A stretch of DNA of 64,000 nucleotides from Macrotis lagotis (lineage: Eukaryota > Chordata > Mammalia > Peramelemorphia > Peramelidae): contig NC_133665.1 in the NCBI RefSeq assembly GCF_037893015.1, positions 38,064,246-38,128,245 of the forward strand, read 5' to 3'. Below are positions 35,685 through 47,149 of this stretch, in pieces. The stretch's first letter is position 1, and every line of letters starts with the position of its first letter. The notes under the pieces were generated by a model. That model worked only from the letters and a program-made list of their open reading frames with translations, searched no databases and was not told the origin of the DNA. The translations under genes were made by a program, and so were the position numbers.

Positions 35685-35843
35685 ATTTTTTTAAATTTTT
35701 ATTTATTTATGATAATGGGGTTTGAGCGACTTGCCCAAGGTCACATAGCTAGGCAATTATTAAGTATCTGAGGCCAAATTTGAACTCAGGTTCTCCTGAT
35801 GCCAGGGCTGGTGCTTTATCTACTGTGCCACCTAGTTGCCCAA
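35685..35843 (-). mobile_element. marsupial SINE
   Basis: A reversed copy: gataatggggtttgagcgac, tcacatagctaggcaattat, tctactgtgccacctagttg. A near-duplication tttgggaattatt lies on the left at 35,672 and tttggggaattatt on the right at about 35,846. Confidence 0.9.
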
Positions 35844-35924
35844 ATTTTGGGGAATTATTGAAAATAAACCACCACAACACATAATTTAAAGGGTTTTTTA
35901 ATATGGCTACTTAGTGAAATATCA

Positions 35925-36130
35925 ATTCAATTAATTTCAGCTTAGTATAACTCAACAAACATTAAGTGTCCATTATGTGCCAGTCATAGTGCTCCATTCA
36001 GGTGATACAAAGACAAAAATGTAACCATTCTCTCCCTTTAAGAGCCTATATTCTATTCTGCAGATGCAATGTGCACACAGATAAGTGGGCAAATGCAAAT
36101 AAATTGAATAGTAAGTAATTTTCACTACTT
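35925..36130 (+). mobile_element. L2-like fragment
   Basis: Reads ctcaacaaacattaagtgtc, attatgtgccagtcatagtg, gatacaaagacaaaaatgta, cctttaagagcctatattct, the L2 3' order, diverged. Confidence 0.55.
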
Positions 36131-36806
36131 GGAACAAAAGCTGTCAGAATAAAGAGGATTATTTAGACAATATATCTGCCTAGTTAAAGAACTTAGAACT
36201 CATATCAAGATAAGTAAGGCAAGAATAAGTAATTTATTTTTTTGCTTTATCTTGTTGACATAATTTTTATCTAGTCAGAAACATAGAGAAAAATCAATTC
36301 TGAGGTCAGTATGAGACCTCCCTGTCTATATAAGAATGTGATGTTAATGAGGTCCCCATTGGAGACCCACCATAAAAAAAAAAAATCTAACGATTTTTTT
36401 TTGTAAAAACAACTTCAACTTGAAAAGTGCAGAAGTAACTCTAAATATTAGGATTTTATTTTGAATAAATTTCTTCTTTTCTGTAATAAAATGTTTATAT
36501 TTGGTTATAAATAAATTAAAAGAAAGTTGAAGCATTCCTCATAAAAATAAACGCTGGAGCCCTACAGAAACATTGTTGTGAAGTTTTGTATTAAACCATG
36601 TAGACACACTGTCTACATTGCTTCCATCTGTGAGATAACTGTTCTTTCATTCCTTTTTACATTTTTTTCTGTCATGTGGGCTCCTCTGAACAAATTAAAT
36701 CCTTGTTTGACAATTAAGTGGTCACTCCTACCCCTAAATGAAATATTTTAAGGTGAGTTGGCAGTATGAATTGGAATAAAAAGTTAATTGTCACAAATTT
36801 TAATAT
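36131..36806. other. intron, nothing recognised
   Basis: AT-rich unassigned sequence. No exon or repeat signature. Confidence 0.45.
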
Positions 36807-36820
36807 AAAACCTCTAGCTC

Positions 36821-36978
36821 AGGGGTGGATAGAGCACTGGCCCTGGAGTCAGGAGTACCTGAATTCAAATTCACCCTTAGACACTTAATAATTACCTAGC
36901 TGTGTGGCCTTGGACAAACCACTTAACCACATTTGCCTTGCAAAAAAAAAAACAAAACACAATCTAAAAAACCCCTGC
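36821..36978 (+). mobile_element. marsupial SINE missing most of its head
   Basis: agggg joins directly to tggatagagc, so about 16 bp of head including the A box are absent. The rest to the A-rich tail is present. Target-site duplication aaaacctctagctc / aaaacttctagctc at 36,807-36,820 and 36,979-36,992. Confidence 0.93.
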
Positions 36979-36992
36979 AAAACTTCTAGCTC

Positions 36993-38240
36993 TCTTTTTT
37001 AGATATACCATGTCCTTCCTGATAGGAACATCATTCATTTTTTTGAAGGTGAAACATGTACAGCCTATGTATGGTGACACATTTTTTGAGCTAAAAATCA
37101 GGACACCTGGCATGAAAAATGAAATTCTTTTTGAAAAGTCTACTAAAAATTATTTTCTTAAAAATTGGAATTGTCCTGAAAACTTTGGGCTTTATTGTTT
37201 GCCAGGAGTACTTGGGTTCTGATTTTTATTATAATTTTTTTTGTGGCTCAGAAACTAACTATCCCATTTATGAGTAGTTGGGCAGCACTTTCTTAGGAAG
37301 AATGATGGCCTTTATTTTTTCATGATGATTTAAGTTTTAATCCTGTTAAATTCCTTACATGTATTGCCAAGGACATTTTTTTTGCAGGAACATTCATATT
37401 CTCTTTGCATATGATTGGGTCCTTCCCATTGATCTCAGTAGAATTGTTATAGAAGAGTCCAGAAGTACTTTATATAGAGATTAAAGTGAACATCTCAGAG
37501 GAAAGATGAAGAGTCATTTTAGGAAGGTTAAGACAGAATAGGATGCAAAGTATATGAGAGCAATTTGTTGCCACTAGGCTCTCCACCCACAGGATGGATC
37601 CTATCACAGAATTTTTAACATGCTAAAGGTCTATTTTCCTAACAGATGGGGAGGGCAGTGACAATTTTGTGGTTGAAAACTATTATAATGGCTCTTAAGC
37701 AAATGAGATCTCTGCAAAATACATCCTAGGAAAGTGTGAAATGGTGTTATAAGGTAAAATGTGTGATTGCTGGTAATTAACTCTACTGCAATAACTGAAT
37801 ACTGTAAACAGTGAACATTTTCTCTTCCCCTGATGAATGGAATAACATTAAAAAGAAAGATCTATTCTCAGACTCAAACACTATTGCAAGTGAACAGCTG
37901 TTACAAATAAAATTATAGGAAGTTTTTGAGCAAACACCTTTTATTTGCTCATAATTTGAATACCTGTCTAACAGGCCAGTGAATAAAGACCTGTGACCCC
38001 CAGGGACGGTATAGAAAAAGAGAATTTAGTGTATTTGAAGGAAATGAATTAACAAATTTCAAGCAGTATTGTATTTAGTATTGCTCATCAATAATATATA
38101 TGCACATTCCAATTGCTTTAAGACTTAAGAAATGAACTGCAATTCTTGTTTCTTGGGGTTCATTTTAGAAACCAATATAAACTGCTTGGATTTAAATCTT
38201 GAGAATAACATAAAGAACAAAATTAATTTTAATAAACTCA
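36993..38240. other. intron, low repeat content
   Basis: About 1.2 kb without recognisable SINE or LINE. The open frame at 37,010-37,222 shows no known domain and is probably chance. Confidence 0.45.
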
Positions 38241-38244
38241 GATG

Positions 38245-38545
38245 TGAAGAGGCATTGTAATTTAATGGTTAAAATTCCAGGCTTGGAGTCAATAAGATCT
38301 AAATTCAGATCTGTTTCTGTTATTTAGTAGTTATGTGACCCTTTGCATGTCATTTAGCTTCTAGGATTCATGTAATGCAATAAAGATTATTTTTGGATAT
38401 GGAAATTGACCTAAGTTAAAATTCTTTCTCTACCATTTATTTATTTTGTGATCTTAGACCTTAGTTTCTTCATATATAAAAGGAGGTGAGTTGGACTAGA
38501 TGTCTTCTATGGTTCATTTTAGCTCTTCATCTATGATCTTATGAT
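38245..38545 (+). mobile_element. CORE-SINE/MIR-type pair or one interrupted element
   Basis: A first part with head and middle (attccaggcttggagtcaat, ttatgtgaccctttgcatgt) and a second with tcatatataaaaggaggtga, ttggactagatgtcttctat, cttcatctatgatcttatga. It may be two overlapping elements. Confidence 0.65.
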
Positions 38546-38659
38546 TTTTTTTTTCACTGTTAGAGATAAGGTGGGTTGTGATCAGGTAGTGGGATGGGTG
38601 GGAAAAGTTTTCAATCTGAGAACCAGCTTCTTCTTTGGTAAATCTTTAAAGGAATTTGT

Positions 38660-38811
38660 ATATATATAAATATATATGTATATATATGTATACATATAAT
38701 ATCAAAAGATATATTCATATGGATATATAATATGCATGTAACACATGTATGTGTGTAAATCTCTCTCTCTCTCTCTCTCTCTATCTATATATATATATAT
38801 ATATATATATT
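38660..38811. repeat. (TA)n and (TC)n(TA)n microsatellites
   Basis: Mixed TATA/TGTA words at 38,660-38,700 and a clean (CT)n-(TA)n run at 38,758-38,811. Confidence 0.92.
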
Positions 38812-39300
38812 TATTTCTTAGGTGCTGTGTTAGCTATAGCCTTCATTTTTTGTTTTCTATTGGGAGGAATTTGAATAATTCTCCATAATTCATGCTGTTT
38901 CATTATAGAAACCCTGCCTTGTTTTGGTATGCCGTTCTGATATATTCCTTGCCTTGTTGCAACTTGAATTGGTTTTTAACAAAAATAATAAATAAAGACA
39001 CAAAGTAGCTGAAAACTAATGCCTGCTATCATTTGGATTTACAACCTTGGACAGTTGAAACTCTTTAAGAATTTCAGGTCCCCAGAACTATGGTGGTTCC
39101 TGCCTGGGCTATTCATTCACCACTTTGTACCTTGGATTGTTAGATTAAAACTAAAAGCCATCACATTCTATCTCACCAACCAAATTGTAATTTTTATTGA
39201 TGGCAAGTGTGCCTGATACTTCTTTGCTTATTTTCTCTACCCCTTCTCCTTCCACTATACTTTTCATAGTAGGTATCTATCTAATAAATGCTTACTGATT
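38812..39300. other. intron, ends in an L2-like tail
   Basis: Unassigned except the last about 85 bp (ttttcatagtaggtatctat, taataaatgcttactgattg), which look like an L2/MIR 3' terminus abutting the duplicated segment. Confidence 0.4.
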
Positions 39301-39491
39301 GGTAATGATCTGGTAAGAAGGGAAGTAGAATGATTGAATACATTAAAAGAAAGGACTTGTGATAATGTATTTAGGTGCTTGTATAAATAGAATCAAACTA
39401 TATAAAACTATCTCAATGAATTTTTTATTCCTTTTATTAATATAAACTTACCTCACCTTAATGTTCTTAATCTTTTCCAGTTACAGTGTCA
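39301..39491. repeat. 190-bp duplicated segment, copy A
   Basis: From ggtaatgatctggtaagaag to cttttccagttacagtgt the sequence matches 41,391-41,583 in the same orientation with scattered mismatches and small indels. I recognise no SINE, LTR or LINE signature in it. It could be a local duplication or two copies of an unnamed short interspersed family. Confidence 0.9.
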
Positions 39492-41238
39492 GGATAGAAG
39501 AATGTATTTTGGTGTTATCACAGGTCCTGTATCTCTCTGATCAAAAGTAATAATTTTCAGAGGAAATGATTATAGTCCATCGATGAAAAAGATTGGCTTT
39601 CTACTATTGCCTTCTTTAAGGGTGGAATGTTGATTGATATGGTTGAAAAAATTAGATTTTTTTCTTTTTTCTAATTTTTTTTCATTTTGGAATCAAAAAT
39701 TCCATTAAAAAATTCCATTCTTATAGGTTGCATTTTGGGTTGATTTTGGCAATTGGACTGATGTTATTTGAAAAAAGGTAACATTTCTCTGGTCCAGTAT
39801 TTGCCTGTGATTCATTTCACAGACGTTAAATTCATTTGAATATTTTGTGTTGTTGTTGGTTTAAAAGCTAAACAGCAGTTTATTCAGTGGTATAAATGAA
39901 ATGAAAAACCATCTCTCTGTCTCTATCTCTGTTTGTCTGTCTCTTTTTCTCTCTTTCTTCACAAAAATATATACACATGCAAAAATACACAGAATACTAT
40001 GTAGGAGAGAATTTCATGAACCCTTATTACAGGATGAATCTCAGATTATGAATAATTTGAAAGGGAGTAGTTGTTTCAAGGAAGTGTGTAGTGAGTAGTG
40101 CAATTGGGAACTAAAGTGCTATTAGTGTCATTATATTCAAGATATTTCACAGAAGGGAACAATAATTGAACCACAAATTAAAGAAAAAGAGCTACAATGA
40201 GACTTTTGATTCTCATGTGGAAAATGAATGCTGATGTTTAGCAATGTATTCATAAATACTTGTAGGAGGTGGCCCTGCACATTCTTTTTTCTTAGAAAAC
40301 TGAAATACTGATGAGTAATTTCACCTTCCCTACCTGTAACTACCTCTGATAATCTTAAATATTCAAATTCAGTTTCCTCTCATTCCACAAATCTGCATTT
40401 AATACTTAGTATATCCTGGGTACTATTCTCAGGCTTGGGATACTGTGTGGAATCTTCCCAATAAAACTATTTCAGTTTTTTAAAGTGGATTTTTATCCCA
40501 CATAAGACAAAACCTAAACAAAACATTCTCCGAAATCAGGGAGCTCATAGTCTGCTCTTTTGTGTGTGTGTGGGGGGGGATGGAAGTACGGGGGGGGGGG
40601 TGTGTGTGAATAAAATAGATCTATAAGGACTTCATAATAAATATATAAAAGTTATACAATATAATTTCAATAGATAAAGTGATATTAAAATTAACTAAAA
40701 TGTAGAAAATAATTTTTAGTTTTCTTTTGAAAATGGTAAAAAATTATAATTTTTTTTCATTTTCTTTCTTCACATTATGTAATTTAAAACAACCCAAGGC
40801 ACAAAAAAAGTTTTTTCCTTCCTTATTCTTTCTATGTTAGTAAGATAAGAGGAACTGGATTTTGGGTTGCTTCTTTTGTTTTGTTTCCCTCCCTTTTAAA
40901 ATTCTTTCACTTAGCACAAAGACTGGCAAATAGTAAACATTTAATAAATGCTTGTTGATTGACTGAGTCCTGGCTCCTTCTGCCACTGTGAATGGACTGG
41001 GGATTCAAACAGAGTGGAACTTTAATCCCCAAGAGAGCTACTGAAGAGTTTTTGATGATTCACAAAGTTTTGTTCTTACCCCCCCCCTTTTAGCTAGAAC
41101 AAGGGTTGATGATACCCTTTCATGGGAATTAAGCTATATACTTTTATTGTATTTAATGCATTTAAGTGAATAGATTAGTTGACCACAAGACTTCAGCAAA
41201 TTCTTAGTAATATTCTTTTTATTTTCTAATTCCTACTC
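39492..41238. other. intron, mostly unassigned
   Basis: Contains an L2-like patch at 40,385-40,460, a G/TG run at 40,560-40,610, and an L2 3' tail at about 40,880-40,970 (cacttagcacaaagactggc, taataaatgcttgttgattg). No gene seen. Confidence 0.4.
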
Positions 41239-41239
41239 A

Positions 41240-41279
<40 letters not shown>

Positions 41280-41305
41280 GTATGTGTGTATATATATATA
41301 TATAT

Positions 41306-41353
<48 letters not shown>
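41239..41353. repeat. (TC)n/(TA)n microsatellite with repeated TATGTGTG block
   Basis: (CT)n then (TA)n, with a unit of about 28 bp (gtatgtgtgtatatatatat) present twice. It ends about 37 bp before duplicated copy B. Confidence 0.93.
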
Positions 41354-41355
<2 letters not shown>

Positions 41356-41390
41356 AACTTCTATGTTGGTCCTGTTATCAAGCATCATGT

Positions 41391-41583
41391 GGTAATGATC
41401 TGGTAAGAAAGGAAGTAGAATGATTGAACATATTAAAAGAAAGGACTTCTGATGTGTTTAGTGTGCTTGTATAAATAGAATTAAACTCTATATAAAACTA
41501 TCTCACTGAATTTTTTAATTCCTTTTATTAATATAAACTTACCTCACCTTAATGTTCTTAATCTTTTCCAGTTATAGTGTTAG
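41391..41583. repeat. 190-bp duplicated segment, copy B
   Basis: Matches copy A from ggtaatgatctggtaagaaa to cttttccagttatagtgt. Differences include cattaaaag/tattaaaag, a missing taat near 41,453, and single-base indels, suggesting an old event. Confidence 0.9.
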
Positions 41584-41892
41584 ATGAAGCAACATTAAAT
41601 GAATAGTTGTTTTCATAGAAACAATGTTATGAATAGGCAATTGATTAACAACACTATAGAGGATTTTCATGTCCTGAAGATAGGGGTTGGTTATAATGTC
41701 TTAAAGATGTTACTGTAAAATAACATTGAACAATTGCTGGGAATTCCTGTTTACTGTAATTAAACCCTATCACAAAATAAAAGGTACAGGAATAGTAGTT
41801 TATTCCTGAAGACACCAATCCCTTTTACCCTCTGAATGGTGGAGGAGAGAGAGTAGTTGAGCCAAGAGGATCTCTAATAGTTAGGATAATCA

Positions 41893-42040
41893 AGAGGTGG
41901 CTAGGTGGATAGAGAACCGACCCTGAAGTCAGGAGTACCTGAGTTCAAATCCGACCCCAGACACTTAATCATTACCCAGCTTTGTGGCTTTGGGGCAAGC
42001 CACTTAACCCCCATTTGCTTTGCAAAAACCTAAAACAAAT
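41893..42040 (+). mobile_element. marsupial SINE with short head deletion
   Basis: gaggtggctaggtggataga lacks the cacag of the head. It continues to ccatttgctttgcaaaaacc. Target-site duplication aggataatca at 41,883-41,892 and 42,041-42,050. Confidence 0.93.
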
Positions 42041-42139
42041 AGGATAATCACAAAATGAATGGTGGTCTGGCCTGTGGTAGTATCATCAAGTTACATCTCT
42101 AAACTTTCTTCCTCCTCACCCTTTGCCTTTAAAATCTTT

Positions 42140-42360
42140 CACTTTTTTTGATGAATTGATATATTTAAAAATTTTTTTGTACATAAGTGGTTTTTACCTT
42201 TTTTTGTGATCTCTTCTTGCTAGATCAAAAGGTATGCCCATTTTTATTGCCCTTTGAGCATAGTTTCAAATTGCACTCCAGAAAAGTTGGATCAGTTCAC
42301 AGCTGTCACCAATGCATTATCTACTTGAATTTTTAAAAGAATATTTTAATTCTAGTAGTT
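42140..42360 (-). mobile_element. L1 3'UTR fragment
   Basis: Reads tgctagatcaaaaggtatgc, ccctttgagcatagtttcaa, aaagttggatcagttcacag, tgtcaccaatgcattatct, matching 47,030-47,130. Confidence 0.75.
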
Positions 42361-42434
42361 AAAGACTATCTTAGTTGTCTGTCTTCCTCTCAACTTCATT
42401 CTGTTCTTTTATATGTATTTTATTTATTTAAAAA

Positions 42435-42578
42435 AATTTTTATTTAAGGCAGTGGGATTAAGTGACTTGCCCAAGGTAACACAGCTAGGCGATTGTTAAG
42501 TATCTGAGGCTGCATTTGAACTCATATCCTCCTGATTCCAGGGCCAGTGCTCTATCCATTGCACCACCTAGCTGCCCT
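42435..42578 (-). mobile_element. marsupial SINE nested in L1 block
   Basis: Reversed: tatttaaggcagtgggatta, taacacagctaggcgattgt, attgcaccacctagctgccc. Several substitutions suggest middle age. Confidence 0.93.
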
Positions 42579-42589
42579 CTCTTTTTTAC

Positions 42590-43160
42590 TGCTTCATTTT
42601 TTCAGTTTATTTTTTTATTTATCAAAAAAAGAAAAAAAGAAAGCCAAATTTCCAGTATCAAAAATAGATAGGGAAAACTCACCACTAATGAGGAAGAAAT
42701 TGACATAATAATTTGGAGCTATTTTGCCCAACCCTTTGCCAATAAATTGACAATCTAAGTGAAATGGATGAATATTTTAAAAAAAAAATGTAAGCTGCCC
42801 AAATTAAACACTTATATTTAAATTTAACATTAAATTTAAAACTAAATGCTTAACCCCATTTCAGAAAAAAGAGGATTGAAGAAACCATCAATGAACTCCC
42901 TAACAAAAAATCTTTAAGCCCAGATAGATTTACAAGTTAATTCTACCAAACATTTAAGGAATAAAAATTAATTCCAATTTTATATCAACTATTTTAAAAA
43001 ATATTAGGCATTCCACCAAATTTCTTTTATGACACCAATATAATGCTGATACCTAAATCAGGGAGAGTCAAAACAGGCAAAGAAAATTGTAGAGCAATCT
43101 CACTAATGAGTATTGATGCAAAAAAAATTAGATAAAATTTTAGCAAAGAGATTACAACAA
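42590..43160 (+). mobile_element. L1 ORF2 reverse transcriptase fragment, inverted
   Basis: On the + strand 42,881 onward reads ETINELPNKKSLSPDRFTS, stop, FYQTFKE. Farther on come IMLIPKSGR and [11 protein letters not shown] (43,091-43,123). These are the N-terminal RT blocks of L1 ORF2p. Stops and frameshifts make it inactive. Its orientation is opposite to the L1 pieces on both sides. Confidence 0.9.
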
Positions 43161-43189
43161 ATTATTACTGAGCCACCTAGCCGCCACTC

Positions 43190-46040
43190 CCCCTCTGTTT
43201 TTTAATGGTCTTGATTTTGTTTATGCAAAAGTTTTTCAATTTTATATAATCAAAATTTTACATTTTACCGGCCCTGGAGTCAGGAGTACCTGAGTTCAAA
43301 TCTGGCCTCAGACACCTAATAATTACCTAGCTGTTTGGCCTTGGGCAAGCCACTTAACCCCATTTGCCTTGCAAAAAAAAAAAAAAACCTAAAAAAATAT
43401 GTAGAGCCTATATTCGTTTGGAGTTTATTGTGATATATGGTGTGAGTTATTGGTCTAAATCTAATTTCTGATAGACTTGCTTTCCAATTCTCCCAACACT
43501 TTAAAAAAGGGCATTACTTCAATGGTATCTGTCTGTGGAGATGGGAGTGGTATCTTTGGGTTTATTAAATAGTATGCCATTGTGTTTTGTTTAGTTTTTC
43601 TATGTTTATGCCTAACCTGTTCTGCTAATCAACATTTCTATTTTTTAACCAATATCAAATAGTTTCAAATGACTATTGCTTTGGAGTACAGTTTGAAATT
43701 TAGTATGGAGAGACTATGTCCTCCCCACTCAAAAAAGAAGAAAAAATCCATTTAGATGCTTGACATTTTGACCTTCTAGATTGTTTTAATTTTTCTAGGT
43801 TTATGAAGTAATATTCTTAGTTTGATTGGTATGGCACTGAATAAGCAAACTAATTTAGATTGTTTTGTCATTTCAAATTAATATTAACATGCCTCAATCA
43901 TGAGTAATTGATATCTCTCCCATTATTTAGTTGTGTTTTTTCCATAAAATGTTTTTGTAGTTGTATCATATAATCACTTGTATTGCATTGGTGGATAAAA
44001 TTCCAAATATTTTATGTAATAATGTAGTTATTTTGAGTGGATTTCATTTCCTTTCTTTTTCTTTCTGCTGCTTTTGATGGTAATATATAGAAGAGGTGAT
44101 TATATTTTTAGGGGGGTCTAGTTTTTATCCTGCTACATTATTGAAATTATTGTTTATTCTTAGTTGAATTTTCAGGCTTCTCCACAATCCTATAATTTAT
44201 CATATAATCTACAAAATGCAGTGATTTTATTCCCTTTTCTATTCATATTCCTTCAATTTCTATTTCTTGATTTATTATAGCTAGCATTTTTTTGAATTAT
44301 ATCAGATAATAGTGATGGTATGGACAGCCTTGATTTAATCCTGATCTTATTGGAAAGACCTCTGGAATTTATCCTTTATGATAATACTGAATCTTTTTTT
44401 AGTATCTGCTATTTACCATTTGAAAGAAATGTCCATTTATTCTTATGATGTTTAGTATTTCTAATAGCAATGGTATTATGAAAAACTTTTTTTGCATTAT
44501 CAATATAATCATGTTTCTAGTCAAGATTTGCGATGAATATGACCTATTATGCTACAGTTGTTTTTTGTTTGTTTTTTTAATTTTGGGTCTGCATTTCAAA
44601 TATAATTTAAATCTGGTCATAATCATAAACTTTTTGACATTTTGCCATATAATATCTGTCTTTTCCAATATTTTTTCAATATTTTTACATCAGTATTTTT
44701 TAGAGCTATTGCCCTATTTTTCCCCTCCACTTTGTATCTCCTTATGTTAGGTATTATGATTATATGTGTATATATAATATTTATATGCGCTTATTTGTGT
44801 ATATATATATGCACACAGATATATATATATACTCAAATATATGTGAAAGAATTTTGTAAAATCTCCTTTTCCAGGTTTTATTAATATTTTATATAATATT
44901 GGACTTGACTGTTCTATGAATATTTAATGGTGTGACCATTTATAAATCCCTCTACTCTTTTTTTTCCCTCTTGGGGAGACCATTTACAGTTTATTCAATT
45001 TGTTCTCCCGGGTTTCGTTATTTAAATAATCTATTTTTTCTTCTCTTTTTATATTTATCTAAATATTCTTCCATTTTTATTGATCAATTAGTCAATAATT
45101 CAATAGTTAATCTATTTTATTTTTTTTCAAAACTCTGTCTTTGTATTATTTATCGATTTGCCTATCCAATCTGTTTGGTTTTGTTCTAATTTGTTTTGTT
45201 AATCTTTTTTTTTTTCCAGATTTCTATTTCAGTGTTTGTTGTTTTAAAATTTGTTTTTCCTTTCTTTAATTGTATGTTTATTTCATTGAATTGTTTTTTC
45301 TTTTATTGATGAGATATTATTTGGAGATAAATTTTCCTTAAAGACTACTTTGACTATAAGTTTTGTCACATGACTGCCATTTTCTTTGATAAAATTATCT
45401 AATTTTCTATGATTTATTCATTAACAAATCAATTTTTAGGATTAAATTATTTAACCCTCAATTAAGTTTGAATTTTTTATTCAAGGAGTCTTTATTGATT
45501 ATACTTTTATTTCAATGTCAGCAAGGGATATTTTTAGTACTTCTACTTGTTGCAGTTGTTCATTATTTTTTTAGGGGGAGGGGAACCTGAGAACGTGGTC
45601 AGTTTTTGTTAAGATGTCATGTACTACTAAATAGTATGCATATTTCTTTCTGTTTCTATTCAGTAATTATCAGATATCCATCACCTCTAATTTTCCTAAA
45701 ATTCTATTGAAGTCCTTATCTTCTTGTTAATTTTGGGGGGGGTCAGATTTCATAATTTTCTAGGCCTCCAATAATTATCAATTTGCTATTTATTTTTTTC
45801 TGTAATTCAATTAAGAGTACCTAAATGTTCTACTATCTGGTGTTTAAATATCTATATCAAATTATTGGTTATCTCTTAGTCTGAGGTATCATTAATCATG
45901 GATGATTTCTCTCTTTAAATCCTTTAAATCACGATTGTTTCTACTGTTGCTATGCTTAAATTTCACCCATTTAAAAATTCATTTGAATCATAATGAATCA
46001 TAATTCAACTCTTTATTTTAGTTATATGAGACTTTTCATT
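43190..46040 (-). mobile_element. L1 fragment: 3'UTR through ORF2 RT to the endonuclease-RT linker
   Basis: On + it starts in 3'UTR (ttcaattttatataatcaaa, then tggtatggcactgaataagc). It then enters reversed ORF2: near 44,210-44,330 catataatctacaaaatgca, ccttcaatttctatttcttg, tagtgatggtatggacagcc. From 45,330 to 45,700 come the linker words gactactttgactataagtt, agaacgtggtcagtttttgt, tattcagtaattatcagata. No intact frame. A SINE at 43,267-43,396 interrupts it. Confidence 0.82.
43267..43396 (+). mobile_element. 5'-truncated marsupial SINE
   Basis: Begins at ccggccctggagtcaggagt and runs to an (A)15 stretch and aacctaaaaaaat. The head with the A box is missing. L1 3'UTR homology flanks it. Confidence 0.9.
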
Positions 46041-46178
46041 TCTTTTTTCTTTTTATTTTATTGGAGTCTTATCAGGGTTATGTGACTTGCCCAGGATCAT
46101 ATAGCTAGTAAGTGTCTGTGGCTGGATTTGATTGACTTCAGGACTGGCTTTCTATTCACAGTGTCACCCAGCTGCTTT
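46041..46178 (-). mobile_element. old marsupial SINE
   Basis: Reads attggagtcttatcagggtt, gtgacttgcccaggatcata, agctagtaagtgtctgtggc, gtcacccagctgct. Internal losses; diverged. Confidence 0.75.
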
Positions 46179-46289
46179 CTAATCCATTCTACTATTTGCT
46201 GCCATTTTATTGTTGAGTCTATCTCATTTGCATTACTTGTTAGGATTGTTCATTCTGTATTTTTGCCATCATAGACCTTTTTGCAATTA

Positions 46290-47145
46290 TATGTAAAGAT
46301 GGTTTTCAAAATTTATTTTTATAAGATGTTGAGTTCCACATTTTCCTCCTTCCTTTTCATCCTCTCCCCTTTCCTTGACAGCTAGTTATATGATATAGGT
46401 TAGCCATGTATAACTGTGTTAAACATATTAGTCATGTTATGAAAAAAGAATCAGTGGGGCAGCTAGGTGGCACAGTGGATAGAGCACTGGCCCAGGAGTC
46501 AGGAGGACCTGAGTTCAAATCCAGCCTCAGACACTTAATAATTACCTAGCTGGTGGCCTTGGGCAAGTCACTTAACCCCATTGCCTTGCAAAAAAAAAAT
46601 CAGAACAAAAGGGAATCATGAGAAGGAAAAAAGAAAACAAAATTTTAAAAGTGAAAATAGTATGCATTAGTCTTTCAGATTCCATAGTTCTTTCTCTGGA
46701 TATAGATAATATTTTTCATCCCTTGAGTCTTTTAAAATTGTCTTTGATCATTGTAATGCTAAGAAGAGCCAAGCCTGTCATAGTTGATTATCATACAATG
46801 TTACTGCTTATGTGTTCTTCAGTGTCGGTTCACTTTTCAGGTTTTTGTAATATACCTTCTCATGATGTCTCACAGAACTCCTTCATATTCATTATACCAC
46901 AACTTGTTCAACCTTTTCCATTTGATGGGCTTCCCTCAATTTTCAATTCTTTGCCACTACAAAAAAAAACTGCTATAAATATTTTTTTCATGTGGGTCTT
47001 ACCCCATTTTTATGATCTCTTTGGGCACGTTGCTGGATCAAAGGGTGTATATATAGTATTATTGTCCTTTGGGCATAGTTCCAAATTGTTCTTCAGAATG
47101 GTTGGATAAGTCCACAACCCCACTAATCGTGCATTAGCATCGTAT
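46290..47145 (-). mobile_element. L1 3' end fragment
   Basis: Starts at the reversed 3' terminus (aagatgttgagttccacatt, agctagttatatgatatagg), then aaacatattagtcatgttat. After a nested SINE it continues with gaacaaaagggaatcatgag, tttctctggatatagataat, tttgatgggcttccctcaat, caaattgttcttcagaatgg. Confidence 0.88.
46456..46599 (+). mobile_element. marsupial SINE nested in L1
   Basis: Full length: ggggcagctaggtggcacag to ccccattgccttgcaaaaaa. The L1 word gaatcagaacaaaagg is split and duplicated around it (agaatcag / aaaatcag), marking the target site. Confidence 0.95.
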
Positions 47146-47149
47146 CCTT

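Noticed and set aside
44445..45189. Hydrophobic open frames resembling membrane proteins
   Set aside because: They are antisense readings of A-rich L1 ORF2, which gives Phe/Ile/Leu-rich translations.
46618..47109. 163-codon open frame
   Set aside because: Antisense of an L1 3'UTR. Equivalent stretches at 14,700 and 21,950 are also open by chance.
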